Positions 24,519-35,575 of a stretch of 64,000 nucleotides of DNA are shown piece by piece. The DNA is taken from NCBI GenBank assembly GCA_947034885.2, contig OX344751.2:15376001-15440000 (forward strand), given 5' to 3'. The stretch's first letter is position 1; each line of letters opens with the position of its first letter. Made by a program: the position numbers and the translations under genes. Under the pieces are notes generated by a model. That model made no database searches. It was not told the origin of the DNA and saw nothing but the letters and a program-made list of their open reading frames with translations. The stretch is from Thuidium tamariscinum. Its lineage: Eukaryota > Streptophyta > Bryopsida > Hypnales > Thuidiaceae.

Positions 24519-25190
24519 GCATAACATTGTTAACCATGGGATTCCTACCCTGTTAGAGGAGGGATAATCCCCCCCGGGATGCCTGGCTCAATGTTAAGTT
24601 ATATGGTAGGAGGCTCATAAACCGTGTAGGCTTTTGCACTTGCCCAATAGGAGGGTCTGAAATGGATAGCTCATTGTGAGAAAATGAATTGTGAATTATA
24701 TCGAAGCATGCTAAGATTTGATTTTTCCTATTGGAATGGATGGTTTCAGAGTTACATGGGTTCAATCCTAACTAAGTGGGCAAGTGTTTACTGATTTTAT
24801 TCAAAATAAAAAATGGTTGTTGAACTACCTTCTTTCAAGTGTTAACAAAATATGAAATAATTATTAATTGAAGAATTCATTTTAGTTATTGAAAGGGACA
24901 CATTTGGAAACCATTTCTAGAGCTTTTCACATGTTGCATTACTAGTTTTTGAATCAAGCCAGATTTTTTTTGAACATGCACATGTATGGATTTTCAAGGC
25001 CTACTGATCACAAATAGGGTCCTATGGCAGACTGTGTTTGAAAATTCATAACTAATTCAATAATGCTTCAAAAAATATGAAACGACTTGTGTTACATTCT
25101 TCATCTATTTCTCCTTGAGTGAAAAATAAACTAAAAATGTTTCCATCTAAAGACATACATGGAAAAGACAGATGGTTAACAATGTTATGC
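24519..25190. mobile_element. Element with perfect 19-bp inverted ends (672 bp)
   Basis: GCATAACATTGTTAACCAT at 24519-24537 is exactly inverted at 25172-25190. Between them is non-coding DNA, part of which (24930-25160) recurs reversed at 6470-6760. No matching target duplication was found outside the ends, so the superfamily is unknown. A GGGGTTAA sequence follows immediately on the right (25196-25203). Confidence 0.5.
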
Positions 25191-25203
25191 GGTGAGGGGT
25201 TAA

Positions 25204-25936
25204 ACCATATCGTTAGTAAACCTTCCAATCTGATATGACTGTAACGGAAGTGAGCTCCTTCAGGGCTTTGACTCTTGAGTCTTGTTCATATTAGCAACCT
25301 GGTTACTTTGAACTACATATCAGGGTTTGTTTGTTTGTTTCATTTTGGAGAATAGCACAATGGCAATATAAAATGTTATAGGGATGCTCCAAATTGCAAC
25401 ATTTATCCATTTTTTGAATGTATAGTATGGTTTTCATCCAAAATTAGGCGAATTCATCTAATATTTTTGTTCATTTCAAAGTTGTCTGGTGATTTCATCT
25501 AAGTTTTTTGACATTTTTTGGGGTGTTTTTTAGCCAGATTATTTTATCTAGTTCTAACTGGCACCAAAAAGCCAAAAAAAGCCCTGCTACACATGTATAT
25601 GCTATTTTTCCAATCCAATTTGTTTTAGAATTCAACTATTTATATGCTTGGAGATTGAATGATTTGGCTACTAGGAAGGGGTAGTTTGAAGTTATGGCTA
25701 CATGATTAATCCCTAAATGTCTAAGGTCTTTTTCAAGCTTCTAGGAATTTGTTCTTAAGTGAACAAAAGGTAAACTTTGTGATGAGCTTTATCAAATTTT
25801 TCAAAAATGTAACCATACAAATTCAAACTAGACATGTTAAAGATCATTTAGGAAAAGAAAATATGAAAATGTCACTTACGAATTGAAAGATTATAATGTT
25901 TGATCATGAGAGTGTTAAAATTGCAAAGTGATGTAA
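25204..25936. other. Intergenic, nothing recognised
   Basis: No exon or element boundary identified. Confidence 0.5.
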
Positions 25937-26666
25937 GGTCATTGCAAGAAATACTTATTGGTTTTGTTTCAAAATGGCCTATTTTTATGAGTCTTGTGAC
26001 TTTTGGAATAATTTTTAAAAAATAAAATAAAATATGGATAATTTGAAGAGCAATGAGAATATTAAGTCTCTTAAAATTCAGACCTAATAAAATTTACCTC
26101 TAAAAATTATGCACAAAAAAAGGACAATGAAAAATACAATGAAAATAGACACTTTTTTCTTTGATTTTTTAAAAATAATAAAAAAATTCAAAAGAATAAA
26201 ATAAAAAAATATCTTTTTTTTAATTTAAATTTTCTCCTCTTCAACAATTTTCATCTTTGGGAAAAATATATTGTATTCTCTACACTTGTATAAAGGCAAT
26301 GCACTTTGAGCACATGTGGAAGTTGGGCAATATAATATTTTCAAAAAATATCTTTTTTACTTGTGTAACTTTAGTAGAGGTCCTTGCATGCCAATTTCAA
26401 AATCAAAATTTTCATTTTCAGGTCAAAAATAGGACTATCCCCCCCCCCCAAATGGCTAAGGTAGACATCCAATCAGGGGCAATTTTAAAATAGTAAAATA
26501 ATTTTGAAAAATTGAAAAAATTACACAATATGTAACACTTTTGTGTGCACCTTTATTGCAGATTTCAAGTCAAACGAACAAAAGATGAAAAAGTTATATA
26601 TAAGCAAAAAACTACTTGATAAAATTCAAAGGGACAATAAAAGATCAAGTGTTTCTTGCAATCACC
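25937..26666. repeat. Repeat family R, copy 3, reversed (730 bp)
   Basis: Ends GGTCATTGCAAGAAATACTT and GTGTTTCTTGCAATCACC. The interior is the reverse complement of the copy at 15299-16085 (for example AAATGGCCTATTTTTATGAG and GGACAATGAAAAATACAATG). Non-coding; a C9 homopolymer occurs near 26440. Confidence 0.65.
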
Positions 26667-27565
26667 TTGTAAAGTCTTTCAATCCTCTTTTCACAAGTCA
26701 GATCTAAAAAATTGGTGACTAAAAAAATATGAGGTAAAAGTACCTAACATGCATAACTCCAATTAGTTTATGGCTTCTCAAAATCTACTCCGCAATTTTT
26801 TTAAATGAATTTCTAATGTGATTTTTTCTCTAAGATCTAGTGTATTTCAAGCTCATTTTCAAGAGTCCTAAACACTAAAGAAAGTCAAGGTTGCAATGGA
26901 CATCTATGCACAAAATCTTGAATTGAAAAATCAAATATTGTCAATCATTTTCAAGATTAGCTTTCTAATGCTCAAAGTAAACTTCAAAAAGAATTCTCCA
27001 AGAATACAAACTATTAAAAATAGCAACTTTGTTAGGTTTTCTTTAACTTCAAAGTTTTCCAAACATCAAATTTTGCTACCTTGGGCATTAAATCTGATTG
27101 GAAAATTGTCTCTAGGTGACATCGATCAATGAGTATATTGGCTGTAGACACCTTGCATACGCATTTTGACACGATGTCTGTTTATTTCAATGTATGAGTC
27201 AGTGCAAAAAAACAAAAAGTCAAAAGGGAGGTATACTTACATGCTAGAAATTATGCACACCCCAAGGGTAATGCCCTCTTGTTCTTCCTGTACGTGCAGG
27301 TGAGGCCAGTTACTTCTTGAGGTTACTTCTTGAAGTTTTTTGGAAGATCGTTCAAAATTATACACACAATTGCATTACATATTTTTTCCTTTGCTAGCCT
27401 TTCCTTATGAGCACCACAAATGAGTGGTTTCATGTGGTTAAAAAAGGTCTAGAAGTTGTTAGAGTGTCAATTAATATGATGGTACTATGGTAGTTATGTG
27501 TATTAGTGAAGTTTGTTTGTATCCATTGAAAAGCTTGATATATTGGTCCGCAATGACCTTAAACT
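26667..27565. other. Intergenic, nothing recognised
   Basis: No recognisable exon, RNA gene or element end. Confidence 0.5.
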
Positions 27566-27800
27566 ACCATGGGTGATAGGACAAGTGGTAGGGACTTCCG
27601 TTGGGATCCTTGAGGTCCCTGGTTCAACTCCCATGCTGACATTGCTTGCATGGGGGCTCTTCGTGCCGGTGCACGAGGAGAAGGTGGGTGTTCCTCCACT
27701 TGTTCTTGACGGGGATACCCAAGGCGTGTAATTCCTTGTTTATTTGGTTGGGTTGCCTTGGTTTTTGTGTTGTGTCGGTCCGATTGCCACCCTCGAAGGT
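27566..27800 (+). mobile_element. tRNA-derived SINE-like insertion
   Basis: GC-rich island in AT-rich DNA with an A-box-like TAGGACAAGTGGTAGGG (27577-27593) and a B-box GGTTCAACTCC (27621-27631) at Pol III-promoter spacing. It is followed by about 170 bp of unrelated sequence ending in a T/TTG-rich stretch (TTGGTTTTTGTGTTG). The head does not fold as a complete modern tRNA and lacks an obvious acceptor stem, so a SINE is likelier than a tRNA gene. Overlapping open frames look like chance frames in the GC-rich body. Confidence 0.5.
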
Positions 27801-29005
27801 CATATGTTTCAAAACAGAAGAAAACCTCGATATATATATTGGTTCGTGTACTAGACTCACAGTCTCACACCAAACTTGAACTGATAAGTTCCATGCTTAA
27901 TTTACACGGACTGTGGGTATTGAGCAATATGGTTGAGTATCAAGTTACGGAAAGTTGTGCTGGTCTGCTGGAGACCTGGCTTAACTGATGAACTTTTTGA
28001 TATAGCTACAGGATGTTCGTAATAAGATTGGAGATAACATGGTTTAGTGCCTGGTCTTGTGGTGTTTCAGAAAAACGCTTCTTTCTTTATTAAAATTTAA
28101 GAATTTTAGCAACGGATCTGTTGATGATCAAATTTAGCTTTGAACACTTTAAAATAATTCAAGTTTTTTTTTTGTGTGAATGTACTAACAAGGCAACAAC
28201 TACATTTGAAGAGAAACTTAAGTAGGATAAAACATTAATTAACCAAAAGTATATGATTGATTCTGTTTGATTATTTTTTTAGTCCGTTCAAATCAAGTAC
28301 TCTAAACAAATAGCTTTAAAGTGTAACCAAGTGTAAGACGATGTAAGGATTTCTCTTGCCTAGTGCTCAATCAGATGGGTGCACCTGTACATGGTGGGTG
28401 TTCTGTGTTCTCTCTCTGTAGCTTCAGGGGATAATTCGAAGGAGTTAGCCTGAGCCAGCAGTTGGAATTTTCCACGGTGCAGTGCTCACGCCAACTGATG
28501 AAGACCTTGGTTTGTATGGGGAATGATAATAATAAATGACCTGTAGTTTACCTTATATCTGTTCATGTTTAGTGTCTAGGCCTAGTTGCCAGTAGGAGCT
28601 CTTATTTTGTGTTGAGTGTGGACAGTCACTCTGCTACCGTCATGCTCGGAAGTCATAACATAAATTTTCTACATTCGAAGTTGAATAATTCATCTGCCAA
28701 ATATTCTATCCGGTGACTCATCCTTAACTACGACATTCGCATTTCTGACATCCGTACACATGTAAGGTACAGTATGCTATTACCAGTTTAGGCGTCAATA
28801 GGTAGAACTTTATTACATAGTCTCGGGTCTGACAATTGCCAGTTACTTCTGATGACCCAGTAATGCCAGCCTCATAAAAGTCGGTGCACTTTGGAGATGC
28901 CTTTACCCTCATTCAACAAAATGGTATGAAGTCAACAATCTTCTTGTATAGATCCAAAAATTTACAGTATCACAAGGTCTACATCCTAAATGATGGTTAT
29001 CTGAA
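27801..29005. other. 3' flank of the Bin3 gene
   Basis: Downstream of the Bin3 stop on the minus strand. The first few hundred bases below 29005 have mixed composition compatible with a 3' UTR. No second gene recognised; frames at 28724-28912 are unrecognised. Confidence 0.4.
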
Positions 29006-32000
29006 TCACTTGGTGAACAAGTACAGAGGTCGACTAAAGCCTTTTGTGCTGTTCGGAACCTCCGGAGAGATCTCTTCGCATGACTTGAACCCAATCTGCA
29101 ATTAAACCATGGATGTATAAGTCAATGAGACTTAACAAATTTATATACATTCTTATCAGCATCAACAATGCGTAATTTGGATACCATGTGCAGAAGTTAT
29201 GAATATTCAAAGTTTTATTGGTAGATGATCTAAAACCTCACGCTGGAAAAGATATGTAGGTGGTATAACCATTTATTATCTAAAGGTTTGTGGTGGTTAT
29301 GGTTGTCCCTAACTTAAACGAAGAACTAGCAGATTCATCAACTAATTAAAAAGTGTGAGCATTCCCGTGTAGAAACTTCCACTGAAGCTGCTGCAGAGAC
29401 TACCATCTCACCTGTTCTAGGAGAATTCCCTGGAAGTGATCTGGTCGAAGAATCATGGTCCTGAAGTTCTTACGACATACCTAGATTGCAAATAAAACGC
29501 TTTCGAGTTAATACAATTCTGACCATGACTGTAATTCAAATCTCTTAAGTAAATACCAGAAAGTCCACTTTGGAAGCAAATAGTGGATTGTAGTAATTTC
29601 TGAAACACATTTCTATTGCGCAAAAATAGTCGATATGAAGCATCCTAAATGGTTTATTGCAACTCCTATAAATGAAAGTGACCACTCTTGACCATCTGGG
29701 CACCTAGAAGTTGAGAAGGTACATCCAACATGCGGTGAAGTACATTTTCGGTAAACTCTGATGTTACAACATACATACTGCCACGGACATATAAGCAGAC
29801 AAACATTTCAAGAATAGTACCTCCGATACTCTGCACTTCCGTTCATACGATGACCATGGTTGAGGCTCCAAGATGAACGCTCCCCCCTATTATTTCACAA
29901 CCATCTGACAAAGTGAGCAGTGAAATATCATTTAGAGCTGGGATTATGTCAAAGACAGTCTTGGAAAATTCTAGTGCATGCATCGAACCAGTCCCAAGAA
30001 AAACACAGCTAAGTGGAAGCTGAAATTAGAGTAATGCCATATGTTACACAATGTTTGGGCATTTCCAATCAAACTTTAGAAAAGACACTTCCATTATCGG
30101 AGGGGATTAGAAGTAGAAAAAGTTCAGCCAAAGATATAGCTGGCCCGAAGAGTTCACACAGTATGGAGGAGATGAGTAGTGGATCGCACGTGCAGAATAT
30201 TCTCTTATGAACAAGACTCGGAAACATTGATGGCTGCGACCACATTCTTTTCACACAACCTTTCTAAGATGACATTAAGAAGGGTAAGAAAGATGTAGGA
30301 TGATTTCTCACCGGGCGAAGGGCTCGATACGTCTTAATAAAAAAATCGAGAAGGCCTTCATCACCCCAGTTCAAGTGTATCCACTTCACTACACTCAAAC
30401 TGCAAACAATTCATGTCATGTACTCGATTATAGTACCCATTAAATTTCAAGACAATGCAACAAACCAGATCCAGGGATGCAGAGACAACGAAAGTTACAA
30501 GGCCTCTTATCACATTGCAATACTGAATATTTATCTTCCTTTCGCAACCTTCACCATCTGAAATATACGCTTATAAAAGTATGGAAGCCTCAAGGCTGAC
30601 AAATGCTTCAATTAGCAAGTTGACTCCCGCATGCTGTACAGGACTACTAGCTCCTACTCATCACATTCAGTGACTGCATTCATCCAAGAGGAAGTCTCTT
30701 CGAAAGCAATGGGTATAGTCAGTGTCACAAACGAGTTCGATTCCCAATAGTACTATTTGCAACAGATGAGCCCTAGATATGCTGCGGAGGAGAACTTTAC
30801 CAGAGCACAGTGTCGACAACGTTCCTGCGCAAATTGCAGTGGAGAACATTTGCATTCTTGAAAATCACTCTCTCGAGAACATCTCTCCCCTGTAGTCCAC
30901 CCTCAGTCTCATCGGTGGTTGTGGCCCCTACACTGCTATCTGTAAGGGAAGGCTTATCATCATCATCATCATAATAATCATAGTCCACTTCGTCCTCATA
31001 AACGTAGTCGCCCCATTCATATAAACTGTTCACAGTCTTGCCTCCAGTCAGCCCAGCTTCGAGCTCCAAGTTTTTCCAAGCTTTATGAATCAACCCTGTT
31101 CAAAGCAAATGTGGGAATTGCGTAAGATTTTCTCAACTCTCAGTTCCAGATTTTGACAGAACCAAGTAAAGCATTAAATAAAGTGGTCTTTTTATGATGA
31201 AAATTATCCACAGAGCAGAAATCCAAGTAAGGACCGAGGTGGTGAATCCTCTCTCATGAGAAACCTTTTGGCGTGGGCAGGCCATGACAAATCATAAGTG
31301 GGAGTGTATTCTACTCACAAGGAAATCTTGAGAATCTGGTGAACATGACGAATGTAAAGCAGCTAAACAGTGAAAGTCTACCCACGGTTACATTTAGCTA
31401 ACGAACAAAACTTTAAAAATTCACGCATAGTTCCAACAATAATAAAAAAAGCATGAACTCTACTGTTGAAATCCTCTTGAAAAGGGAACAAGACCCAAAT
31501 TAAAATGATTCAATTCTAGAAACAGAAACCACTCAAAATAACTGAAATACTACAGAAATTTTGCCAGATCTGTTTATCATCAGAACCCTAAACCCTTAGC
31601 CCTGAAACCAAGCACAAAGATACATGATCCGAAGGCAATGAGTCTCACCTGGATCGATGTCGATGCCACACATGCTTCGTACACGATATTTTTGAACTGT
31701 TGCAAATGCATCCATCAACTTCTTGTGAGTCTCTCATTGGGATATAACTCAGTCACAGCAGCTGCTGAGAGAACCAAGAAGTGTACTCGTATGTCCTCTA
31801 TCAAACCCTTAAGGACCAAGAATCCAAAGTTGAAAATGACCAATTCAATTGAAAAATAAAATCCAGACAGAGCCAAATTTTGAACAACAGAATAAGTGAA
31901 TAACATTGCATGTGTCGATGAAAAAACAAAAGGAAAGAGCATCCCCATATGACGTGCTCACAAAAACATACTGGGAACTCTTGGTTCTTTAAGGTATAAT

Positions 32001-32653
32001 CACTGAAAAGTGCTTTCAAAAACAATGATCCACAGTATCTAGAAACAGTGGAACACGCTTTCAAAAACAAGGCCATGGAATACCTAGAGAGATGGTGACG
32101 TGGCCTTCGTTGCAACCGACATCGATGACATCCTTGTTCTCAAACCAGGTCTTCTGCATTAAACTCATACGCGGATCTGATTCGAGAGTGTTACCGACCT
32201 GCACAGTAAGGAATGAGTAACTCGCTGTACAAAAGGTAGAGGATACTAAAACCGGATCCCATCTCCCATTGAGTGGCCCCCTCATACCAAACAGCAACTC
32301 ATCTTTTCCAATACAATTGGTAGGCCTTCACGCAATTAGAGTTTCCAGAGACGAACAAGATCTCTCATAGACAGCCACAACAATCATGCAAATTAGGGTT
32401 TAGGGTTTTAAAGTGCACATCTACTTATCCAGTCGTCAACAAAGACAGATGGATCACACCATACATTTCAACTTACGAATTTAACGGAGTGAGAGGCTCC
32501 TACCCGGTACCCATAGTAGCGGTTGTAATTGCCGTATTGAAAGATCACTTTCCGTTTCTTCCCATACGAAGAATTCTCCTTCTGTGGTTGGGCTTGCTTC
32601 TTAGACGGCATACTATCAACGGGGTCGTCCTCTGCCCCAAGCACTTCCTCCAT
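29006..32653 (-). CDS. Bin3/MePCE-type RNA 5'-methylphosphate capping methyltransferase
   Basis: SAM-dependent methyltransferase of the Bin3 domain family, whose animal members methylate the gamma-phosphate of 7SK or U6-type Pol III RNAs. Exons, minus strand: 32653-32504, 32198-32084, 31696-31649, 31095-30801, 30399-30312, 29886-29821, 29480-29412, 29095-29006. All are GT-AG and phases fit, giving 306 aa. Hallmarks: YGNYNRYYGYR (residues 40-50), SAM motif I VIDVGCNEGH (74-83), GIDIDP (99-104), the family signature KWIHLNWGDEG (208-218), EPQPWSSY (239-246), and the C-terminal GFSRPLYLFTK. Residues 134-151 are a Tyr/Asp/Glu-rich insert. The start chosen is the first in-frame ATG after a possible splice acceptor at 32681. 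An in-frame ATG at 32692 (14 codons longer overall) is less likely because it overlaps that acceptor. The target RNA in this plant is unknown. Confidence 0.92.
29167..29235. repeat. Partial TA-MITE relic inside a Bin3 intron
   Basis: TTTGGATACCATGTGCAGAAG followed by TTATGAATATTCAAAG and GGTAGATG matches the interior of the MITE (TTTGGATACCGTATGCAAAAG, TTATTAACAGTCAAAG) in intron 7. No terminal repeats remain. Confidence 0.45.
31584..31605. promoter_or_regulatory. Telo-box-like motif in Bin3 intron 3
   Basis: AGAACCCTAAACCCTTAGCC contains the AAACCCTAA-type core with one break. Intronic position; function unproven. Confidence 0.3.
32393..32411. promoter_or_regulatory. Telo-box in Bin3 intron 1
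   Basis: TTAGGGTTTAGGGTTTTA is a two-unit telomere-type motif inside the first coding intron. Plant intronic telo-boxes can act as regulatory sites; here this is inference. Confidence 0.45.
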
Positions 32654-32846
32654 GGCAAATAGGACAGAGGGCTTCCGACCCTGCATACACATGAACCGTA
32701 TCAGGATCTCTGAGTACGCGGCAGTGGAAGAATTTACATAAACTTAATAAGATGTACTTTGGTACATCAATAATGAATGAAAGATTGAACTTAAGAGCTA
32801 AACATAATTCAATTACTGAGGGAGGAAAGAGTGAGTGAGTGAGTAC

Positions 32847-33107
32847 CTGTGATGGCAAGCACTACCCCTCCAAGCGAGAGCCACCCCTCGTGCTTGTTGC
32901 GCTTGAAGAAAGTGTAAATGTAGTACGGGTTAAAGGCCTTGAAGATGGTGGGGTCATACTTGGCGATGTTGTAAATCCCAATTAGGGCGATGCAGATAAA
33001 CCACAGAGAAATGAAGGGCGCAAAGCTGTAGCCCACTTTTTCAGTTCCGAATCTCTGCACGCAGAACAGCACCACCAGGATTGCAACTGACACTCCCACC
33101 ACCACAT
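32847..33107 (-). pseudogene. Isolated exon of a HAK/KUP/KT potassium transporter
   Basis: A 261-bp open exon (phase 1 at both ends) encodes 87 residues from VVVGVSVAILVVLF to SLGGVVLAITG. It includes the family hallmark segments QRFGTEKVGYSFAP, YDPTIFKAFNP and EGWLSLGG, with three hydrophobic stretches. Both splice sites are intact (CAG before 33107, GTACTC after 32847). No other transporter exon was found upstream to 34.4 kb or downstream, where family members (normally about 750-850 aa) need several more. Across a 166-bp intron, the next acceptor (32681) gives G-SEAL in frame, like the family's ITGTEAM/ITGSEAL, then departs into Bin3 sequence. So this is a stranded fragment of a once larger gene, or a captured exon. 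The frame has no stop or indel, hence either young or retained. The exon could still be part of a transcript. Confidence 0.85.
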
Positions 33108-33601
33108 CTGCACATTCACAACTTGTTGAATTAATTGTATCCGAGATCATCATACACTCAGTCAAGACTTAAAAACACATCCCGGTCAATGTCTAAAGCC
33201 TCGTGCGACACTTGTTTTAACACTAACTAGCCGGATGAAGCTTTCACTGCCTCATACTCAAGGTTAGTTGCAGTGGAGCTTGCAGGCAGCTCTCGCACTG
33301 TCATCGAGTTAAATCCTAAGCGTCACCGCTTTGCTACCTTGTGTTTTCACTTTCGCGTGGATATGAAAATTTCATGATACATTTTGTCAGTTGCAAGAGC
33401 ACCCTCCCGCAGTAATTGCAGTTCTACAAACTCAGATCTTCGATCAAACCAAACATTAAAAATATGGCTAATTTGCGTAGTCTGATTTAGCACATCTCCT
33501 ACGACCTGAATCTTGAGAAGCCAGCAACAACTCTGAAGCAGGTGCTGAACTTGAAAAAAACCAAGAGTTTGAAGAGTTACGACTGTTTCCTCTTATCACT
33601 T

Positions 33602-33620
33602 AAACCCTAAAAACCCTAAT
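33602..33620. promoter_or_regulatory. Telo-box pair upstream of the transporter exon
   Basis: AAACCCTAAAAACCCTAA, two telo-box units about 0.5 kb upstream of the isolated exon and 1 kb upstream of Bin3. May belong to the promoter of the minus-strand transcription unit. Confidence 0.45.
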
Positions 33621-33639
33621 TTGCGAATTAAGACAGGGA

Positions 33640-34400
33640 CTTCAAATTCCTAGAACCCCGCGGGGATTTCAAACCCAAAGAACTGTCGACATCACCAGAA
33701 CCTCTCACTCCTGGAACCAACACTCAGAAGACGATAGCGATGGCAGCCACACACGCGACCCCCAAGACGACCCACTGGACCAGGACGAACATCCAAACGA
33801 CCAAGATGAAGACGCAGAGCAGGTTGCAACCGAAGGCTTACCACAAGGCACGTCCGGGATCTCACACGACAGTGCAAGACGAAAACCTGAAACCCGAAAA
33901 CCCACAGCACAAATTGCTGACAAATTAATCAAGCAAACTTGAAATGTGGAATTCAGTCAAAGACAAAACTTACTTAAAATCCTAGAACGAAACACAATAG
34001 CAAACCCAACCGCAAACCCAACCGCAAACCCAATCGCAAAACAAGAAAGCAAACCAGCAGAATTGCAGTACTTACATTGAAAACTAAGAATATCAGACAG
34101 AAGATTAATTTCTGTGAACTGTCCGTGCTCAAGATGCTCTCTGTGAACTCTCAGTGACGTCTCAGCGAACTCTCCGTTGCTCCTGGCGCGGTGAGCTCTC
34201 ACACCACGCTCAGATCGCAAGCGGAGAGGAGCGTGCAGCAAAACAAAAATTCAAAACTTCAGGCCGGGACCACCCAAAGCCACGCCGAGCCTCCTATTGG
34301 GGTCGGGATACAGGTTCGGGATACAGGATCGATTTCAGGATCGGTACCGAGGTTCGGTAATAGGTTCGGGAAATAGGCTCGGGAACCTGGTTGGTAGTAT
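33640..34400. promoter_or_regulatory. GC-rich island, possible 5' exon of the minus-strand unit
   Basis: CpG-bearing DNA between AT-rich flanks. On the minus strand, a strong donor context (TCAAT followed by GTAAGTACTG) ends a candidate exon at 34076. The island also holds three and a half 12-bp units of CAAACCCAACCG (about 34011-34051) and degenerate GGTTCGGGATACA-like units (34301-34390). Short open frames on both strands (for example an ATG frame on the plus strand at 33740-33928) are unrecognised and probably chance frames in GC-rich DNA. Confidence 0.4.
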
Positions 34401-35326
34401 GGTTTGGTGTCAAACCTGCAGAACAAAATTCTAGGGACCCCTAAACTTTGAAGTAATACAAGATGTGTGGGTCCTAGAGAATCATTTATAAAATCATATG
34501 TTGAAAAAGAATAAAACATATTATTAAAAAATTAATTAATTAATAGTTTTAATCTTTAAAACATTGAAAATAATTATATAGGTGTAACAATGTAGATTAT
34601 TTTTAGACTATTCCTAATGAATGCTGAATGTTTAAATCTTCTAAGGTGAGGTGGAAAAATTGAGGATCGCCTTCAAAAAATAAATTTGTGTATTTAATTA
34701 ATAGTATAGGTCAATAATTACATAGATTAATAACTAGGATTTGACCATTGTATTAGCACATGCACTTAACCCTTCAATGACCGGACTATCTCCTTGCTCA
34801 CAAATTGGTTCATTACCCAATCCCCTTTCTCATTTGGCACCATATGGCAATTCTCAATTAGACAAACCTAACATTTTCTTTTCATTACATTTCCACATCC
34901 TATTTTTGATACATTCCCACATGCCAATTTTGATACTATGAATGGACTAATTACTAATACAAGCTCACTAGAGGTGGATGGCTAGCTAGTTTGAAGTGAA
35001 TTGATCCTTTTTTTCTTAAGAACACACACACTATTCTAACTAATTGGACAAAGGAAAACTATAAGAAATAAGAAGTTAAATGTAAGCAAAAAGAGTATTT
35101 TTCCAAATACTTCTACTTTAATTTTCAAGACTTCATGACCTATGCTGATTTTTATCGAAATTTTTTGGAATAAAAACTAATAAGACTCAACTATAAATTG
35201 TACAACAAAATGTACTAAACCTTAAACATAAAAGGCACCCATATGATGAAAATAAGTTTGGTGAAGAATATGTTTGCGAAACTCAAAAAGAAAATCTCAA
35301 AAGAATAATATTTTCCCATCAAAGTT
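34401..35326. other. Intergenic, nothing recognised
   Basis: AT-rich; apart from a TTAACCCTTCAA sequence at 34766-34777 that could be an element end, nothing identified. Confidence 0.45.
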
Positions 35327-35575
35327 AAAACTTAATAGGTCAAAGCTTTTCTATATCAAAGTGTTCCTATGTTTAAACTATGAAACTTTCAAATAACTAA
35401 GAAAATACTAGAATTAAAACTTAATAGGTCAAAGCTTTGCTATATGGAGGCATCCTTATACTTAAACTTTGAAACTTTCAAATAACCAAGGAAATACTAG
35501 AATTAAAACTTAAAGAGTAAAAGCTTTGCCATAAAGGAGTGACCTTAGGCTTAAACTTTGTCTATATACACAATA
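35327..35575. repeat. Tandem repeat, about 89-bp unit, 2.8 copies
   Basis: Units start AAAACTTAATAGGTCAAAGC at 35327 and 35416, and a diverged AAAACTTAAAGAGTAAAAGC at 35505. Each carries GAAACTTTCAAATAAC and AAATACTAGAATT. Non-coding minisatellite-like array. Confidence 0.75.

Noticed and set aside
28724-29105. Short frames overlapping the last Bin3 exon as a separate gene
   Set aside because: They are shadow frames of the last Bin3 exon and its 3' UTR. The true frame continues the methyltransferase C-terminus.
31801-31822. AAACCCTTAAGGACCAAG in Bin3 intron 2, like a TTAA-family end
   Set aside because: Only one end and no matching partner, with an altered CCC/TTAA arrangement. Probably chance.
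33692-33932. Open frames on both strands at 33.7-33.9 kb considered as missing transporter exons
   Set aside because: Neither strand encodes any HAK/KUP segment (no match to the GDLGTSPLY-type N-terminus or to pore regions).
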